Of a DNA stretch of 64,000 bases, positions 46,516 to 57,772 are shown piece by piece. Origin of the DNA: Haematobia irritans (taxonomy: Eukaryota > Arthropoda > Insecta > Diptera > Muscidae); the NCBI RefSeq assembly GCF_050003625.1, contig NC_134398.1, forward strand, positions 88,475,983 to 88,539,982, written 5' to 3'. Numbering within the stretch: the stretch's first letter is position 1; the number at the start of each line of letters is the position of its first letter. The notes below the pieces were generated by a model that had not been told where the DNA came from, searched no databases, and saw only the letters and a program-made list of their open reading frames with translations. The translations under genes and the position numbers were made by a program.

Positions 46516-47925
46516 CACACAGAAAACAAATTTGTTGTGACAACCAATTCTTTTGCCAACCAAATTATTCGGTCCCATCTACTACCAGAATATAACTGAC
46601 AAAATTTGTCAAAGCAACCAACTGAAGTCTTGCACAACAGTATATCAAATTGTTTGGATAACTAAAATTTGGGCACATTATAAGTCTAATTGGTAATCCC
46701 AACCAATAAGATTTTATTCGTTTGTTGAAACAACTACTTATTATTTTCGGACAACCAATGCTTGAGAAATTAAAGAAACCATTTGGTGAATTAATTTTAG
46801 TCTGTATTTAATTTTAATACATATTAATATGTTTATTGACTATTAACGTAAAAAAACATCGTCATCTTTAGAACCTTTTATGAACTGCAAAAGAAACTCC
46901 ATGAGATAGCAAGAGTTGCGAAATCTACACAATTTTCAGGTCCAAGGAGGTCAAAATATTTTTTTTTAAATTTCTGGAAGAAAAGCAGACATAATATAAA
47001 AACAAATTGCGTTAACGTTAAAAAATGTACCTTTGATCGTGTTCTATTGGCAAAGTTTGTCTAATAGAACACGCCTTGCATGATTACATATGTCATTCGA
47101 TTTGAGTGGCAGTACCCCAATATACCCAAAACCCCAACAGAGATTAAAAACTGAATGGAAATGATGCAGATACTGCTGATGCTCCACTCACAATTACCCG
47201 ATCGTGACTCACGCATGGACCTTGAAATGTTGTTATGTCTTTGCACCAGAATCTTTCTTCAGTTCTGATCGATTTTAAGTTCGATGGCGAGGTAGCCATT
47301 CACATCCTCGGAAATCGTCACATTTGTTAAAATATCTCTAGTAGGGAAGAACGTAAGTGAGTGAGTGATATTAATTTCATTTGATGATTATGTTACTTAC
47401 CACTTAAGAATGCAGCTACCGAATTAAAAAGAATATATACCTAATTCACAGAAAGTCTTTATGGCCAGAATTTTCTCTAATATTGGGTACTCGACATGAA
47501 AAATTTGAATTGTATTGAAATTTTGAGAATTTAGAGTTTATAATTAATGAAATCAAACAACAACTTATTTGTTGTCATATTTATGTAGTCCATAGCAACA
47601 AATTCCTTTATAACTATACAATTTGTTAACACAACCAACTTATTGGCTAGGCGGACTTTCAGTTGGGTTTGGTGACACATTGGCAAAACAAATCAGTTAT
47701 CACAACAGGGTGGAATAAATTGAAATGGTTAGTTACTTCAATGTATAAATAACGACCAATATTTGGTCATGTGTACCAACTTTTGGTCACACCACCGTTA
47801 TATTGATTATATAAACTATCAAACAAGAGAAATAACTAACAATTATTCCACACAATTAAAAATTGTGGGTCTCCACTATCAAACTGTTGTCCTAATCGAA
47901 TTCCAACCAATCATTTCTCTGGGTG
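46516..47925. mobile_element. 1410-bp non-autonomous element inserted in the CR1-like ORF
   Basis: Ends CACACAGAAAACAAATTTG and (inverted) CACCCAGAGAAATGATTGG, flanked by TA (46514-46515, 47926-47927). Both arms are rich in ACCAATT/TTGGTTG motifs. The interior 46850-47460 is unique sequence with no coding I can support. Confidence 0.75.
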
Positions 47926-47927
47926 TA

Positions 47928-49275
47928 AGCAGGGTATTAAAACTAAAGCCAAAGAGGGAGTTTGTAACATGCGAAACATGATCGGTCCTGCGTAACCCAT
48001 ACACATAACGAACTATACTATTGAATGCCACGTTAAGTCTATTTTTACTCACGGAGTCACAATTCGCGAAGAGTTCAGATCCGTAAATTAAACCCGGTAA
48101 CAAAAGACTTTTCGCCAGGAGAAGTCGAATATTGACTGGTGTGTAGGAATGAGTAACCCATAAAGCACGTAGTTTTGCATATGTTTGTCCAACGGCTGTG
48201 TTTACATGACTTGACCAACTCAATGTGCTATTGAATACTGCTCCAAGATTCTTAGCACTAGTGACTACATCGATTTTTTGACCATTCAACATAATGTCAG
48301 CATTGGACAAAGAGAACCTTCTATTCTTGTGTATAATCAAACATTTAGACTTTTGTGGATTTAGTAGCAGACCATTTGCTGTTGCCCATCGAAACACACG
48401 ATCAAGGTCGTGGTTAAGTTTCCCCAAACACTCACTAGTATCACCTACCGGACTACTTAAAAAGATTTGTATGTCGTCTGCATACATAAGTATCTGACTA
48501 TGGACTATTTCTAGAGGGAGGTCATTTGCGTACATGCAAAATAATAGAGGTCCAATTATAGAACCCTGTGGAACCCCTTTCGTAACTGGTAATGGCAATG
48601 AATAAGTGCACTCACACAACTATGATCTATGCGGAAACCAGACTGCCTTTCAGATAACAAGTTACCGCGAAGAAGATAATCATATATCTGCTTATGTAAA
48701 ATCTTTTCGAACACTTTAGAAACATAACACAAAATAGCACTGGGCCGTGACTCTGAATTAGATTTCGGTATAGGAATAATCTTTGCATGCTTCCATATCG
48801 TGGGATAAGTACTGGAGGTCAGAATTGTGTTAAATAAGTAGGTGAAAAGAGGTATAACTTGAGGGAGCAGTATTCGTATAAACCTGGGGTCCATTCCATC
48901 CAGACCAATAGCATTCGACTCAACCATGAAAAAACTCTCTATGATCTCATCTTGGGTAACGCACATGAACTCGAAATCGTTCCTCTCAGATAAGATTCCT
49001 CCTACGCCGTCATCCGTGTCGTAGAAGGATGTGTCCGTCGGAGGGGCAGGGATATTAGTAAACATCTCGTTCAAGTCATTTGGATCACCTTGATAACCGC
49101 CCGATGACCTAGACTTCCCAACGCCAATATCATGTATAATTCTCCATTTTTCCCTGGAATCTAAAGCAGAATTGAAACGCATAGAGTAATATTCAGTCTT
49201 CGCCTTGATATTTCTGTTCGCTATTCTCCGCGCCGATCGATACTCCTCTAAGTCAAAGTTAACCGGAGAGAAGAT
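47928..49275 (-). pseudogene. CR1-like reverse transcriptase, broken
   Basis: Upper part (48556-49275) includes SNAIGLDGMDPRFIRILLPQ and WKHAKIIPIPKS..., the RT N-terminal motifs, ending in HCHYQLRKGF. The lower part (47928-48619) begins near LPVTKGVPQGSIIGPLLFCM and has LMYADDIQIFLS. The two are in different frames and the stretch that should join them, holding the first catalytic aspartate (the FxDFxxAFD motif), is missing. The RT can no longer work even if frames were restored. Its C-terminus continues beyond the inserted element. Confidence 0.75.
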
Positions 49276-49335
49276 ATTTGCAATTTACTTCCTGTTAACT
49301 GGGAGTTAAAGCCTAACGGAGCTACGTGAAAATGG

Positions 49336-49600
49336 CCGTAACTAGAATAAGGCATGGCATTTTACTAATACTGTTTTCTTCGCGGGGTATAAGAATTTAC
49401 TACTGAACAAGAAAATTTTATTCACTGATAACAAAGCATTCGTAAAAATGAACAAACACCGAACAAAAGCTAAAACCAAATTTAGTAAAATTTCTTATAA
49501 AATGATAACTCTGACTTCCTTTATTATAGAAAGCTTATCATACATACGAATAACACTTAGCATATAAAAATATTTCAGTTCATTCGAATTCAAGCCTTCC
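49336..49600 (+). repeat. Element U fragment
   Basis: Matches U internal sequence (ACTAGAATAAGGCATGG ... GAAAGCTTATCATACATACG) corresponding to about 16030-16270. Ends are not preserved. Confidence 0.55.
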
Positions 49601-49776
49601 AATTCTATTTTATTAATCCAAATGCCTAAAAATTTGAGAACAATTCGAAAATAATTAGGCATTATATTTATTTTTGTCATTACAAGTAAGTCATTATAAC
49701 TCAGCGCAATGTAATGCAACGTGTAATGACAGCTTTACTCCTGGTAATGCCAATTGTAATGAGATGTGGTTACCTA

Positions 49777-50063
49777 CACACAAAAAATTTTTTTCTGATT
49801 CAATCACGAAATTAATTGATCCAATTAATTTTTAATTGAAATGTCTTCAATCACAGAAATGATAGTATCAATTAAAAAATTAATTGAAGGTCAATTAAAA
49901 AGTTAATTGATCCAATTAAAAAATTAATTAATACTATTATTTTTGTGATTGATTTTTGTTTCAATTAAAAAATTTGTTGAATCAATTAAATTTTTAATTG
50001 AATATTTTTTAAAACTCAATTAAAATTTTAATGGGAAATATGTTCGTGAAATTTTTTTGTGTG
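49777..50063. mobile_element. ATTAATT-rich MITE
   Basis: Ends CACACAAAAAATTTTTTTC and (inverted) CACACAAAAAAATTTCACG with TA on both sides (49775-49776, 50064-50065). The 287-bp interior is a chain of TCAATTAAAAA/TTTTAATTGA palindromes. Confidence 0.7.
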
Positions 50064-50886
50064 TAGTTTTTGCTGGGTATTTATTTGTTTTTATTTATTT
50101 ATAAACTAATTCATTGTTTATTTGTATTTATAATGTCGTGCAAGCAAACGTCACATATTTTACACACTCTATTTTGGTTAAATTTCAACAATAAGTAATC
50201 ATTCCATATTTACTTCGTGCCCATCAAATGTACAAACGCAGGCATCATGTAGCTGCAAATAAAAATAAATTATACCATATAGCAAAATGCAGAACAAAAA
50301 CAGGTACATTTTTTTTTTTCAATTACACTTCCCTTTTTGTGTTCACATTAAACCACGTGTCACTTCTGAATAAATAAATTAACACAAAACACAGTAATTC
50401 CGTATTCTCCGTCTACAATCCAAGCAACAATCAACACATGACTTACGCGCAAAATAAAAATCGTATGTACCTGCTCAATGTTTTTATAACATTCTTTTCG
50501 CTCGAAAAAAATTTAAAAAATTAAATGGTCACGAAAACAATGTACATGGTCTTTATGGCCATGTAATGGTTCTAACATATCTACACGTAACCTATAAAAA
50601 TACTCTTTTCCCTGCAAAAAAGTCAAAAAATTGAAAGGTCAGGTACGTGATTTTCCCACCATGTAATGGTCTCGAAGTCTATCATTTAAATAATAGAACA
50701 TGTTTGCGGCATTTGAGAACCATTTAAATGCTTATTGCCAGCATAACTTTTTATCTGCTCGAAAATTATTTTTGCAAAGATAAAATACATGGTTTTTGTG
50801 ACAATTGCATGCTGTAGATAAGCATTAAATGGATGCGGCAACCATGTCCAAACATGTTTTTTTCTGTGCATGTGCATTAATATTTT

Positions 50887-53186
50887 TATACCCTAAACCA
50901 CATAGTGGTCAGGGTATAATAAGTTTGATCGGTCAAAAAATGTGCCCACCAGAAATATTGATTTTAGACCCCATAAAATATATACCGATCGACTCAGAAT
51001 CACCTCCTGAGTCGATCTAGCGCTTGGTGTCCGTCCGTCCGTCTGTCCATGTATATGTTGTTCACAGGATTCCGGTCGCAATTATTAACCGATTTTAATG
51101 AAATTTGGTACAGGGAGACTTTTGGGCACAAGAACGAACGCTATTGAATTTGGAAGAAATCGGATCAAATTTAGATATAGCTCCCATATATATGTATCGC
51201 CCGATATCGACAAATGGGGTCACGTTGCACTTTTTTACAAACCGATCATCGTCAAATTTAGCACAAAATAATCTTCTGCATCACCCTTTAAGTCTGCAAA
51301 ATTTCATCGAAATCGGTTCAGATTTAGATATAGCTTCCATATATATGTATCGCCCGATTTTGCCAAATTAGGTCATAAAACGCTTATTTATCAACCGATC
51401 TTAATCAAAGTTGGCTAAATGTTATCTTATAACTATATGTGCAAAAAATAATCGAAATCGGTTCAGATTTAGCTATAGCTCCCATATATATGTACCGCCC
51501 GATTTTTCTAAATTTGGCCATAAAACCCTTATTTATCAACCGATCTTACTCAAGGTTGGCTAAATCTAATCTTCTATAGCACTTACTATATGTGCAAAAA
51601 ATCATCGAAATCGGTTCAGATTGAGATATAGCTCCCATATATATGTACAGTCCGATTTTCCCAAATTTGGCCATATAACCCTTATTTATTATCCGATCTT
51701 ACTTAAAGTTGACTAGATCCAGTCCTCTGTAGTACTAACGGTATGTTCATCGAAATCGGTTCAGATTTGGATATAGCTCCCATATATGTATCGCCCGATT
51801 TTGAAAAATTTGCCCCTAATAACCTTATGTTTGACCATAGAGGACTCATTTCATAACTGATCTTACTCAAGTTTTGCACAAGGTAACCTTTTGTGGTATT
51901 AATCAAACCCGCAAAATATTATGCAAATTGGTTCAGATTTACACATAGCTTCCACATATATGCATCGTTCGATTTTCCCAAATTTGGCCATAATACTCTT
52001 AATTAGTAACCAATGTTACTAAAATTTCAAATTTTGATGTACTAGCCGATCGTATTTATACGTAGTTGTAGCTCTTACATAAGAATATTGCTCGATTTTT
52101 ACAAATTTGGATTTATTACCCACACTAATTGAGCGATTTTTTTCTTTTTTAATAATGGGCTCAATATTAGTTGCATACTAACTCCGTAGGTGCAATATTA
52201 ACTACAGCCAGTGTTGCTAGAAGTAGGGGAAATTCCCGATATGTAGGTATTTTTCTAATATTTAGCATCTTGTAGGGACGTAGGGCCACAATGTAGGGAA
52301 ATTTTCACTCAACACAATTTGTAATAATTTTTACATTTTGGTGGAGGAAATTAGAAGCCGGCAAGCCGGCAATGTATGGTAACAACATTTACCACTCGTG
52401 CCAAAAAAAAATCTAACAAAATTTGAAGATTACCACAAATTTACCAAACAAATATTTCTATAGAAATTTTTGTCAAAACTTTATTCCTGTAGAAAATTTT
52501 GTCAAAATTTTATTTCTACAGAAAATTTTGTCAAAATTGTATTTATATAGAATTTTTTTTTTTCAAAATATTATTTCTATAAAAACTTTCTCAAAACTTT
52601 ATTTCTATGGATTTTTTTTTTCAAAATTTTGTTTCTATAGAATTTATTATCAAAATTTTATTTCTATAGAAAATTTTCTCCAAAAAAATTGTTTATAGAA
52701 ACTTTTTCCAAAATTTTATTTGAATAGAGATTTAACAAAAAAAATTAACTATTTTTGGTAGAATTCTACCAACTGTGGCAACCGTGGTGGTAATACAAAT
52801 TTATTTTCTAGGTTATATATGTTGCATTTTCATGTTTTAAGATAATAAAGTACTTACAACCATTTTTGTTTTGTAAAATTTGTTTAAATTTAACGAAAAT
52901 ATTGTAGGGAAAATTGTTTGGGAATGTATGAGAAAGTAGGGAACTTTTTTGTCCTTGTAGGGTAAACCGAACATTTTCCCTGGCAACACTGACTATGAGC
53001 TATAGTCAGATTGAGACAAAGCACCCATAAACATGTACCCGTTAGTTTTCTTAAATATGCAACTGCGGTTTATCTCCCAGACCTATATCAATGTTACCCC
53101 ACAAATGCTTATGAATACTAATTCAGTAAGGGTGGTTTAGGGTATGATATAGTCGGCCCCGCCCGACTTTCTACTTTACTTAGTTG
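50887..53186 (+). mobile_element. DINE-1/Helentron-like element with a 783-bp insertion
   Basis: Starts with the palindrome TATACCCTAAACCACATAGT GGTCAGGGTATA, has GTCCGTCCGTCCGTCTGTCC (51030), about six ~165-bp units (CGAAATCGGTTCAGATTTAG ATATAGCTCCCATATATATG), and ends in the GC hairpin TAGTCGGCCCCGCCCGACTT. An element with CAGTGTTGC ends (52209-52991) interrupts it. Confidence 0.6.
52209..52991. mobile_element. CAGTGTTGC-ended element carrying a TTTCTATAGAAA array
   Basis: Inverted ends CAGTGTTGCTAG and CAGTGTTGCCAG. The 8-base flanks ACTACAGC and ACTATGAG are similar but not identical, compatible with an aged 8-bp duplication of hAT type. GTAGGGAAA motifs occur near both ends. The centre (52430-52720) is an array of ~28-bp units (TTTCTATAGAAAATTTTGTC), the same kind that occurs in the Helentron-like elements. 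Confidence 0.5.
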
Positions 53187-54689
53187 TTTGTTTATATATT
53201 TAGTTAAAAATATGATTAATGAAAATAACACAAAATTAATTTCAATTCAAAATATCTATGTACACATATAAAAAACAACAAATATGATTAAAAAAAAAAC
53301 ATCTATATATTTGTAATTAAAATTCAATTCCTCTTGCGGCTTTCCATATCCACTACACTGAATAGAATCTACAAATCTTAGAGTTTATTAGAATTCACGT
53401 ACAAACGAATGCCAGATTAAAAATCCTAATTATAACATATACTTCAAAGTAAAACATGTCATGTCGTTCCAAATACTCACTTAATTTAAAGACAATTTCA
53501 TTTATTCAAAATGTTTTTCTTTACTTTAAGGAGGGACGCAAATTTCCAAGATTTGTGTCCTAAATTTAATGAAACAAATTTTTAAAGCAAAGATTATAAA
53601 CTTTCTTTAAATAAAAATTTCGTTTTCAAAATAATTTCGTTTACAAAATAATTTTTTTTGATGTACATTTGATGGTGATGACTTATGTATTTTAATCTGT
53701 TGAATTCGAAAATGAAAGTTAAAATTTTTTATGCAACTGTTTTTGAGATATCACGTTATTTTTAATTTTTCGACATTTTTCATTAAACAAATTCTATCTC
53801 GAGCTGAATTATCCGATTATATAGTTGTTGGTACTTGAATGGAATATAGGTATATTGAGATGACGAAAAAACGCATTTTTGTGTGGGTGAGTGGCTCATA
53901 AGTGAATGATTTGGCACCGGATTTATTCACTCACTTACTTATAACTTTGTTAATTTTTGGTCGATTTTCTTTATCTTTACGTACACTGAAAAAAAAGCAT
54001 ACTCGGTTCCAAAGATTTTGTCTTTACTTTAAAAAATTTGGTATTGATTCCGAGCCAAAGAAGCGGAGAATACAAGTAAGGATACTTTTAAGACACAATT
54101 TTCTTTTAAATTTAGGTTTTGTGTACTTGCTTCTAGGAAGCAAATTTTAATTTTTCGCTTTCTCAGATTTTTTTCTTCATATGCTATCAAAGTCCTTTAA
54201 AAACGAGTTAAAGGCAACTTTATTTTCAAAATTAGGACTCGACTTCCAGTAGAAATTATGCTATGTTTGAAGTAAAAAAAAATAAAGTTTTGAAAAACAT
54301 GTCCTATATTTGAACGATTTTTTGCTTTGTAGTCAAGATGCAAAATGACAACAAACTTAAAGACAATTTCATTAAATTTAAAGAATTTTTCTGAATTATT
54401 AAAGTCAAGTTGACCTTAGCCTATAAATTTTTTCTTTCAATACGACTTCATTGAAAAGTTTATCGACTTTTGGACAAGGAAAATAACTTTATTTTAGAGA
54501 AATGCGTCTTCTATGCTAAGTAAAATTTGTATTTGTATTTTAAAGACATGAAATTTTTGACCTCACGACAATATTTTTTTCAGTGTACATGATGAGAAAT
54601 AATTTGTTTCCATGGTTTATACTTTTCTGGCGGCAGAGTCATTGTAAAAAAGGATTTTGTTGAAAATTTGCCCTATTCTCATCAATATA
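53187..54689. other. AT-rich stretch with decayed repeat pieces
   Basis: 53660-53870 resembles the inner parts of the CACTAG-ended element (GATGACTTATGTATTTTAAT, CTCGAGCTGAATTATCCGAT). 53980-54590 resembles an MITE with AAAAAAAGCATACTCGG and TTTTTTTCAGTGTACA ends. No coding sequence supported. Confidence 0.4.
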
Positions 54690-55591
54690 CAGTGCACTCG
54701 CGGTAACGTGAACTCCGCATAACGTGAACATGCTTTTTCTTACACTGACTACTCCGTAACGCCGAAAAACATGAAATTTGACGTTAAAGGCAGATTCACA
54801 ATGCCAAATACAATTTCAAATACACTTACGGAATTTTTTACACTCATGGAAAAAAATCATGCACGGCGTGCTCATTTCAAAACGATTCGTTCATGAAAGT
54901 GAATCAACACACATGTGGTGTTAAACTGAGAACAGGCGGTGTCAATCTGGCAACGATAAAATGACACCATGCGTTGTCAAAACAACAACCAGAGTTCATG
55001 ATCTGCAAACGTTAAGGTTACGACTTAATAAACAAAATTAAAAAAGATTTCCGCTAGCATGACTCGAACCTGCACCATACCCGTTAAAAGTCGCCTTAGC
55101 ACCATTGCATCACCGAGGGAGTTGCCATAATAACGTCTAACGATTATTTTAAGACTTCTCATGGCCAAAGAAAAACGGATGCCGTTCATGAAATCGTGAA
55201 CGCCCGTGGACGAAAATGTGAACATTCCGTTTAGATTTTTTGTAAACGTATCCGTTTCATTTTGTCACCGTCCTTTCACGACTATGGAACGTAATTTTTT
55301 CTATTAGTGTAGTGATCTAGTTTGGCTTTTTTCGTGAATTTTATTTATTAGTTGAAATTGCTTTATAATTCCATTCCCACTAATATTCTTCCGATCTCTT
55401 TTTTTTTAATTGTTCATGAAATTAAATTAAGTCTTTGATATTACTAATAACAAAAATAAAAGACTATCATGCTAGAACGTGTAAAACTCCCGAATATGGC
55501 TATGTTTTGTTCTGAAATTCGCTAACGTGAACATTTTCGCTAACGTGAACTCTCTTGGTTTTAATTAGTTCACGTTACCGCGAGTGCACTG
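54690..55591. mobile_element. pogo/Tigger-like non-autonomous element, copy 2, split by an MITE
   Basis: The ends CAGTGCACTCGCGGTAACGT (and continuing GAAC) are exact inverted repeats of about 24 bp, flanked by TA (54688-54689, 55592-55593). About 430 bp remain when the 54841-55309 insertion is removed, almost the same as copy 1 (4057-5439). Confidence 0.75.
54841..55309 (-). mobile_element. Element Y: MITE with an internal tRNA-like segment
   Basis: The ends CACTCATGGAAAAAAATCA and (inverted) CACTAATAGAAAAAATTAC are flanked by TA (54839-54840, 55310-55311). On the minus strand, about 55130-55044, there is a tRNA-like segment: A-box-like TGATGCAATGGTGC and B-box GGTTCGAGTCATG, followed by sequence pairing like an acceptor stem. 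It is different in sequence from the tRNA-like parts of element X. Confidence 0.65.
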
Positions 55592-55599
55592 TATTTTTA

Positions 55600-55800
55600 A
55601 CCAAGTTACAAGTTTGTTCGTCATCTCAATACCTTGCATTGTGTGTTTCGAATATGATTTGTTTAATGAAAATGTACGGGATATCTGAAAAACTGTTCCC
55701 TAAAAAATTTTTAACCTTCGTTTTCGAATTCAGCAGATCAAAATACATTAGAAAAGTCACCTCTCATCAAGTGTACATTTTCAGGGTAAACTAGTGCAAT
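55600..55800. repeat. Fragment of the CACTAG-ended element
   Basis: Ends with ATTTTCAGGGTAAACTAGTG and carries TTTTCGAATTCAGCAGATCA and ACCTCTCATCAAGTGTACAT, matching the right end of 38308-44951. Confidence 0.5.
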
Positions 55801-56258
55801 CCTCCATATTAGGTCAGTATTTTTTCAGTTTGTGTGTGGACTGTGATTTTGTAATACCTTTGTCGGTATATCACAGAGAACACACGAAAATTGGATAAAT
55901 GAGATCTGCATCCTAAATTTAAAAAAGCCTAGATTTAAAGTTAGGCACACGCAAAAAAATAATTCTTTCCTCCCAAACGAAATTTTAGACAAACAAAATT
56001 CGTTTCTCATTTGCTTTTCGCTGTAAGGAAGTGTATTTGGAAGAAAAGTATATACTTTTTGTGGTAAACAATTATTCTTTTCCAGGATGTAAAAACAATT
56101 TCATAAAGACAAACTAAAAAAAAAATCATTGTTTTCTAGCTAATTGCATTTTCCCTTACATCTTTCTCACATCCACGAGGTTTTTTAGTTATTAACACCT
56201 TTTCCTGTAATACCAACAATGTAGAAGAAATTATACGATTTTATAAATTTTTTTTTAC

Positions 56259-56336
56259 CTTTCGCCTGGACGGAGAATCGAACCGCGGACCATGCACTTT
56301 GTAAGCCAACACACTAACCACTGAGCTATGTACCTG
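56259..56336 (-). repeat. tRNA-derived SINE-like segment in element X copy 1
   Basis: Minus strand: A box TAGCTCAGTGG and B box GGTTCGATTCTCC at tRNA spacing, with GGTCCGCGG before the B box. The tail towards 56100 includes CCTCGTGGATGTGAGAAAG. Confidence 0.6.
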
Positions 56337-56351
56337 TTATGGTCATCAATA

Positions 56352-57262
56352 CACCGAAAGAATTTTCTTCGTAAAAAGAACGAAAAATTTCGTTAAAAGT
56401 ACGAAATTTGTCATTGTTTTACAACCAAAGAAACTTTTCATTAAAAGTACGAAATATTTCGTACTTTTTACGAAGAAAAGTTCTTCCACAATTTTCGTAG
56501 TTTGTAAGAAAAAAATTCGTACTTTTTATGAAGAATCTTCGTACTTTTTATGAAAAATCTTCGTACTTTTTATGAAACAAATTCGTTCTTTTTATGAAAA
56601 TGTTTCGTACTTTTTATGAAAAATTTTCGTAGTTTTTATGAAAAATGTTCGTACTTTTTATGAAAAACTTTCGTACTTTTTTTTTTCAAAAATGTTCGAA
56701 CTTTTAGAAAAAAAATTATAGTCGAAAGTGCATTTGGTTGTAGTTACAAGTGTGAAAAATGACATCACTACTTTACATCTTAAGTTTTTGAATAATTTTT
56801 AGTTTATTGCTTCACTTTTATTCATAGCGCGCTATCACCCAAATGAGAAGTAGCATAGACTTACATAAAAAAATAGAATAAATGAATACACTCAAAGACA
56901 TTATAAAAGAGAACTTAATGCCGCGAACGGAAATTTTACAACTTCAATGAGACTTCTTCGTTATTTCAAAGAAAATGTTTCGTACTTTTTATGAAGAAAT
57001 TTTAACGCAGAATGTTTCGTAAAATATTCGTAAAAACTTCTTCACAAAATTCATGAAATTTGAAGAAAGTTTCGTTAAAAGTACGAACTTTTTACGAAGA
57101 AAAGTTAATGTAGAATATTTCGTAAAAGTTTCGTATATTCGTAAAATGTTCTTCGTAAAATTTACGAAAATGAATGAAAATTTCGTTATTTTAATGAAGA
57201 ATTCACGAAGAATAGTTAATGAAGAATTCTTCGTAAAATTAACGAAGAGAATTCTTTCGGTG
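56352..57262. mobile_element. TTCGTA-repeat MITE, copy 1
   Basis: 911 bp. Ends CACCGAAAGAATTTTCTTCG and (inverted) CACCGAAAGAATTCTCTTCG, TA at 56350-56351 and 57263-57264. Arms are chains of TTCGTACTTTTTATGAAAAA / AAAAGTACGAA units; a ~200-bp unique centre lies at 56700-56930. The site without it is seen in the 59-kb element X copy (GGTCATCAATAGATAAATAT in complement). Confidence 0.85.
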
Positions 57263-57359
57263 TAGATAAATATCCATATAAGTTATATTTATATAGCATA
57301 GCTTGCGGCGCCCACGAACCGAATAAACAAAGTTTATTTAACAGAAATAAACATTTAGT

Positions 57360-57435
57360 TTGGCACCGTGGAGCAGTGGTTGCTACGTCCGACTAGCATG
57401 TCAAGGGTCGTGGGTTCGATCCCTGCTTCGACCAA
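57360..57435 (+). repeat. Second tRNA-like segment in element X copy 1
   Basis: A box TGGAGCAGTGG and B box GGTTCGATCCC, bounded by TTGGCACCG and CTTCGACCAA. The two arms of a tRNA-like fold are recognisable, but the anticodon region (CTAGCATGTCAA) is not a clean 5+7+5 stem-loop, so I regard it as a tRNA-derived repeat. Confidence 0.6.
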
Positions 57436-57772
57436 AGTTTTTTTATTTTTGTTTTTTTTTTTTACATATATTCCAGATATGTTCGGAAGATTCCGAAAAA
57501 ATGATCAACATTACATTGTATTATATTAAATTTTGAACTGTAAAATGTGTCTTATTAAAGACCTAAAGTCAGAAAAGAACAGTGTTTGATATAAACGAAA
57601 TGGACTGTGTTGTTGTTCCAAAAATAACTTTTTTTATTGAAAAAATAAACATTTTGTAACAAGCGAATTTTTTCGGTGATAAAAGTTTAAAATTTTCGAA
57701 GCAATTCAAAAAACTCTAACAAAAGAAAAACGTTTTCGGTACATGTTTTCCAAACGTTTTTTTTTTTGCGTG

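Larger units (their letters stand above)
45945..49275 (-). mobile_element. CR1-like non-LTR retrotransposon, split by a 1.4-kb element
   Basis: Coding order on the minus strand: upstream region and RT N-terminus (48556-49275), RT core and C-terminus (47928-48619), then after the inserted element (46516-47925) the last ~80 residues (46263-46513) and a 3' UTR to about 45945 with repeated ATTGAAATTGAAATTGTGAT. It lies between inverted sequences CCATTTTCATAAAGCTCCGT (45828) and its complement-like partner at 49290-49335, perhaps the ends of another element it inserted into. Confidence 0.65.
55948..57772 (-). mobile_element. Element X copy 1, with a TTCGTA-type MITE inserted
   Basis: Ends CACGCAAAAAAATAATTC and (inverted) CACGCAAAAAAAAAAACG. 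It carries a minus-sense tRNA-like segment (56259-56336) and a plus-sense one (57360-57435), back to back. Without the 911-bp MITE it is about 912 bp, the same size as the intact inverted copy at 59110-60023. Confidence 0.75.
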
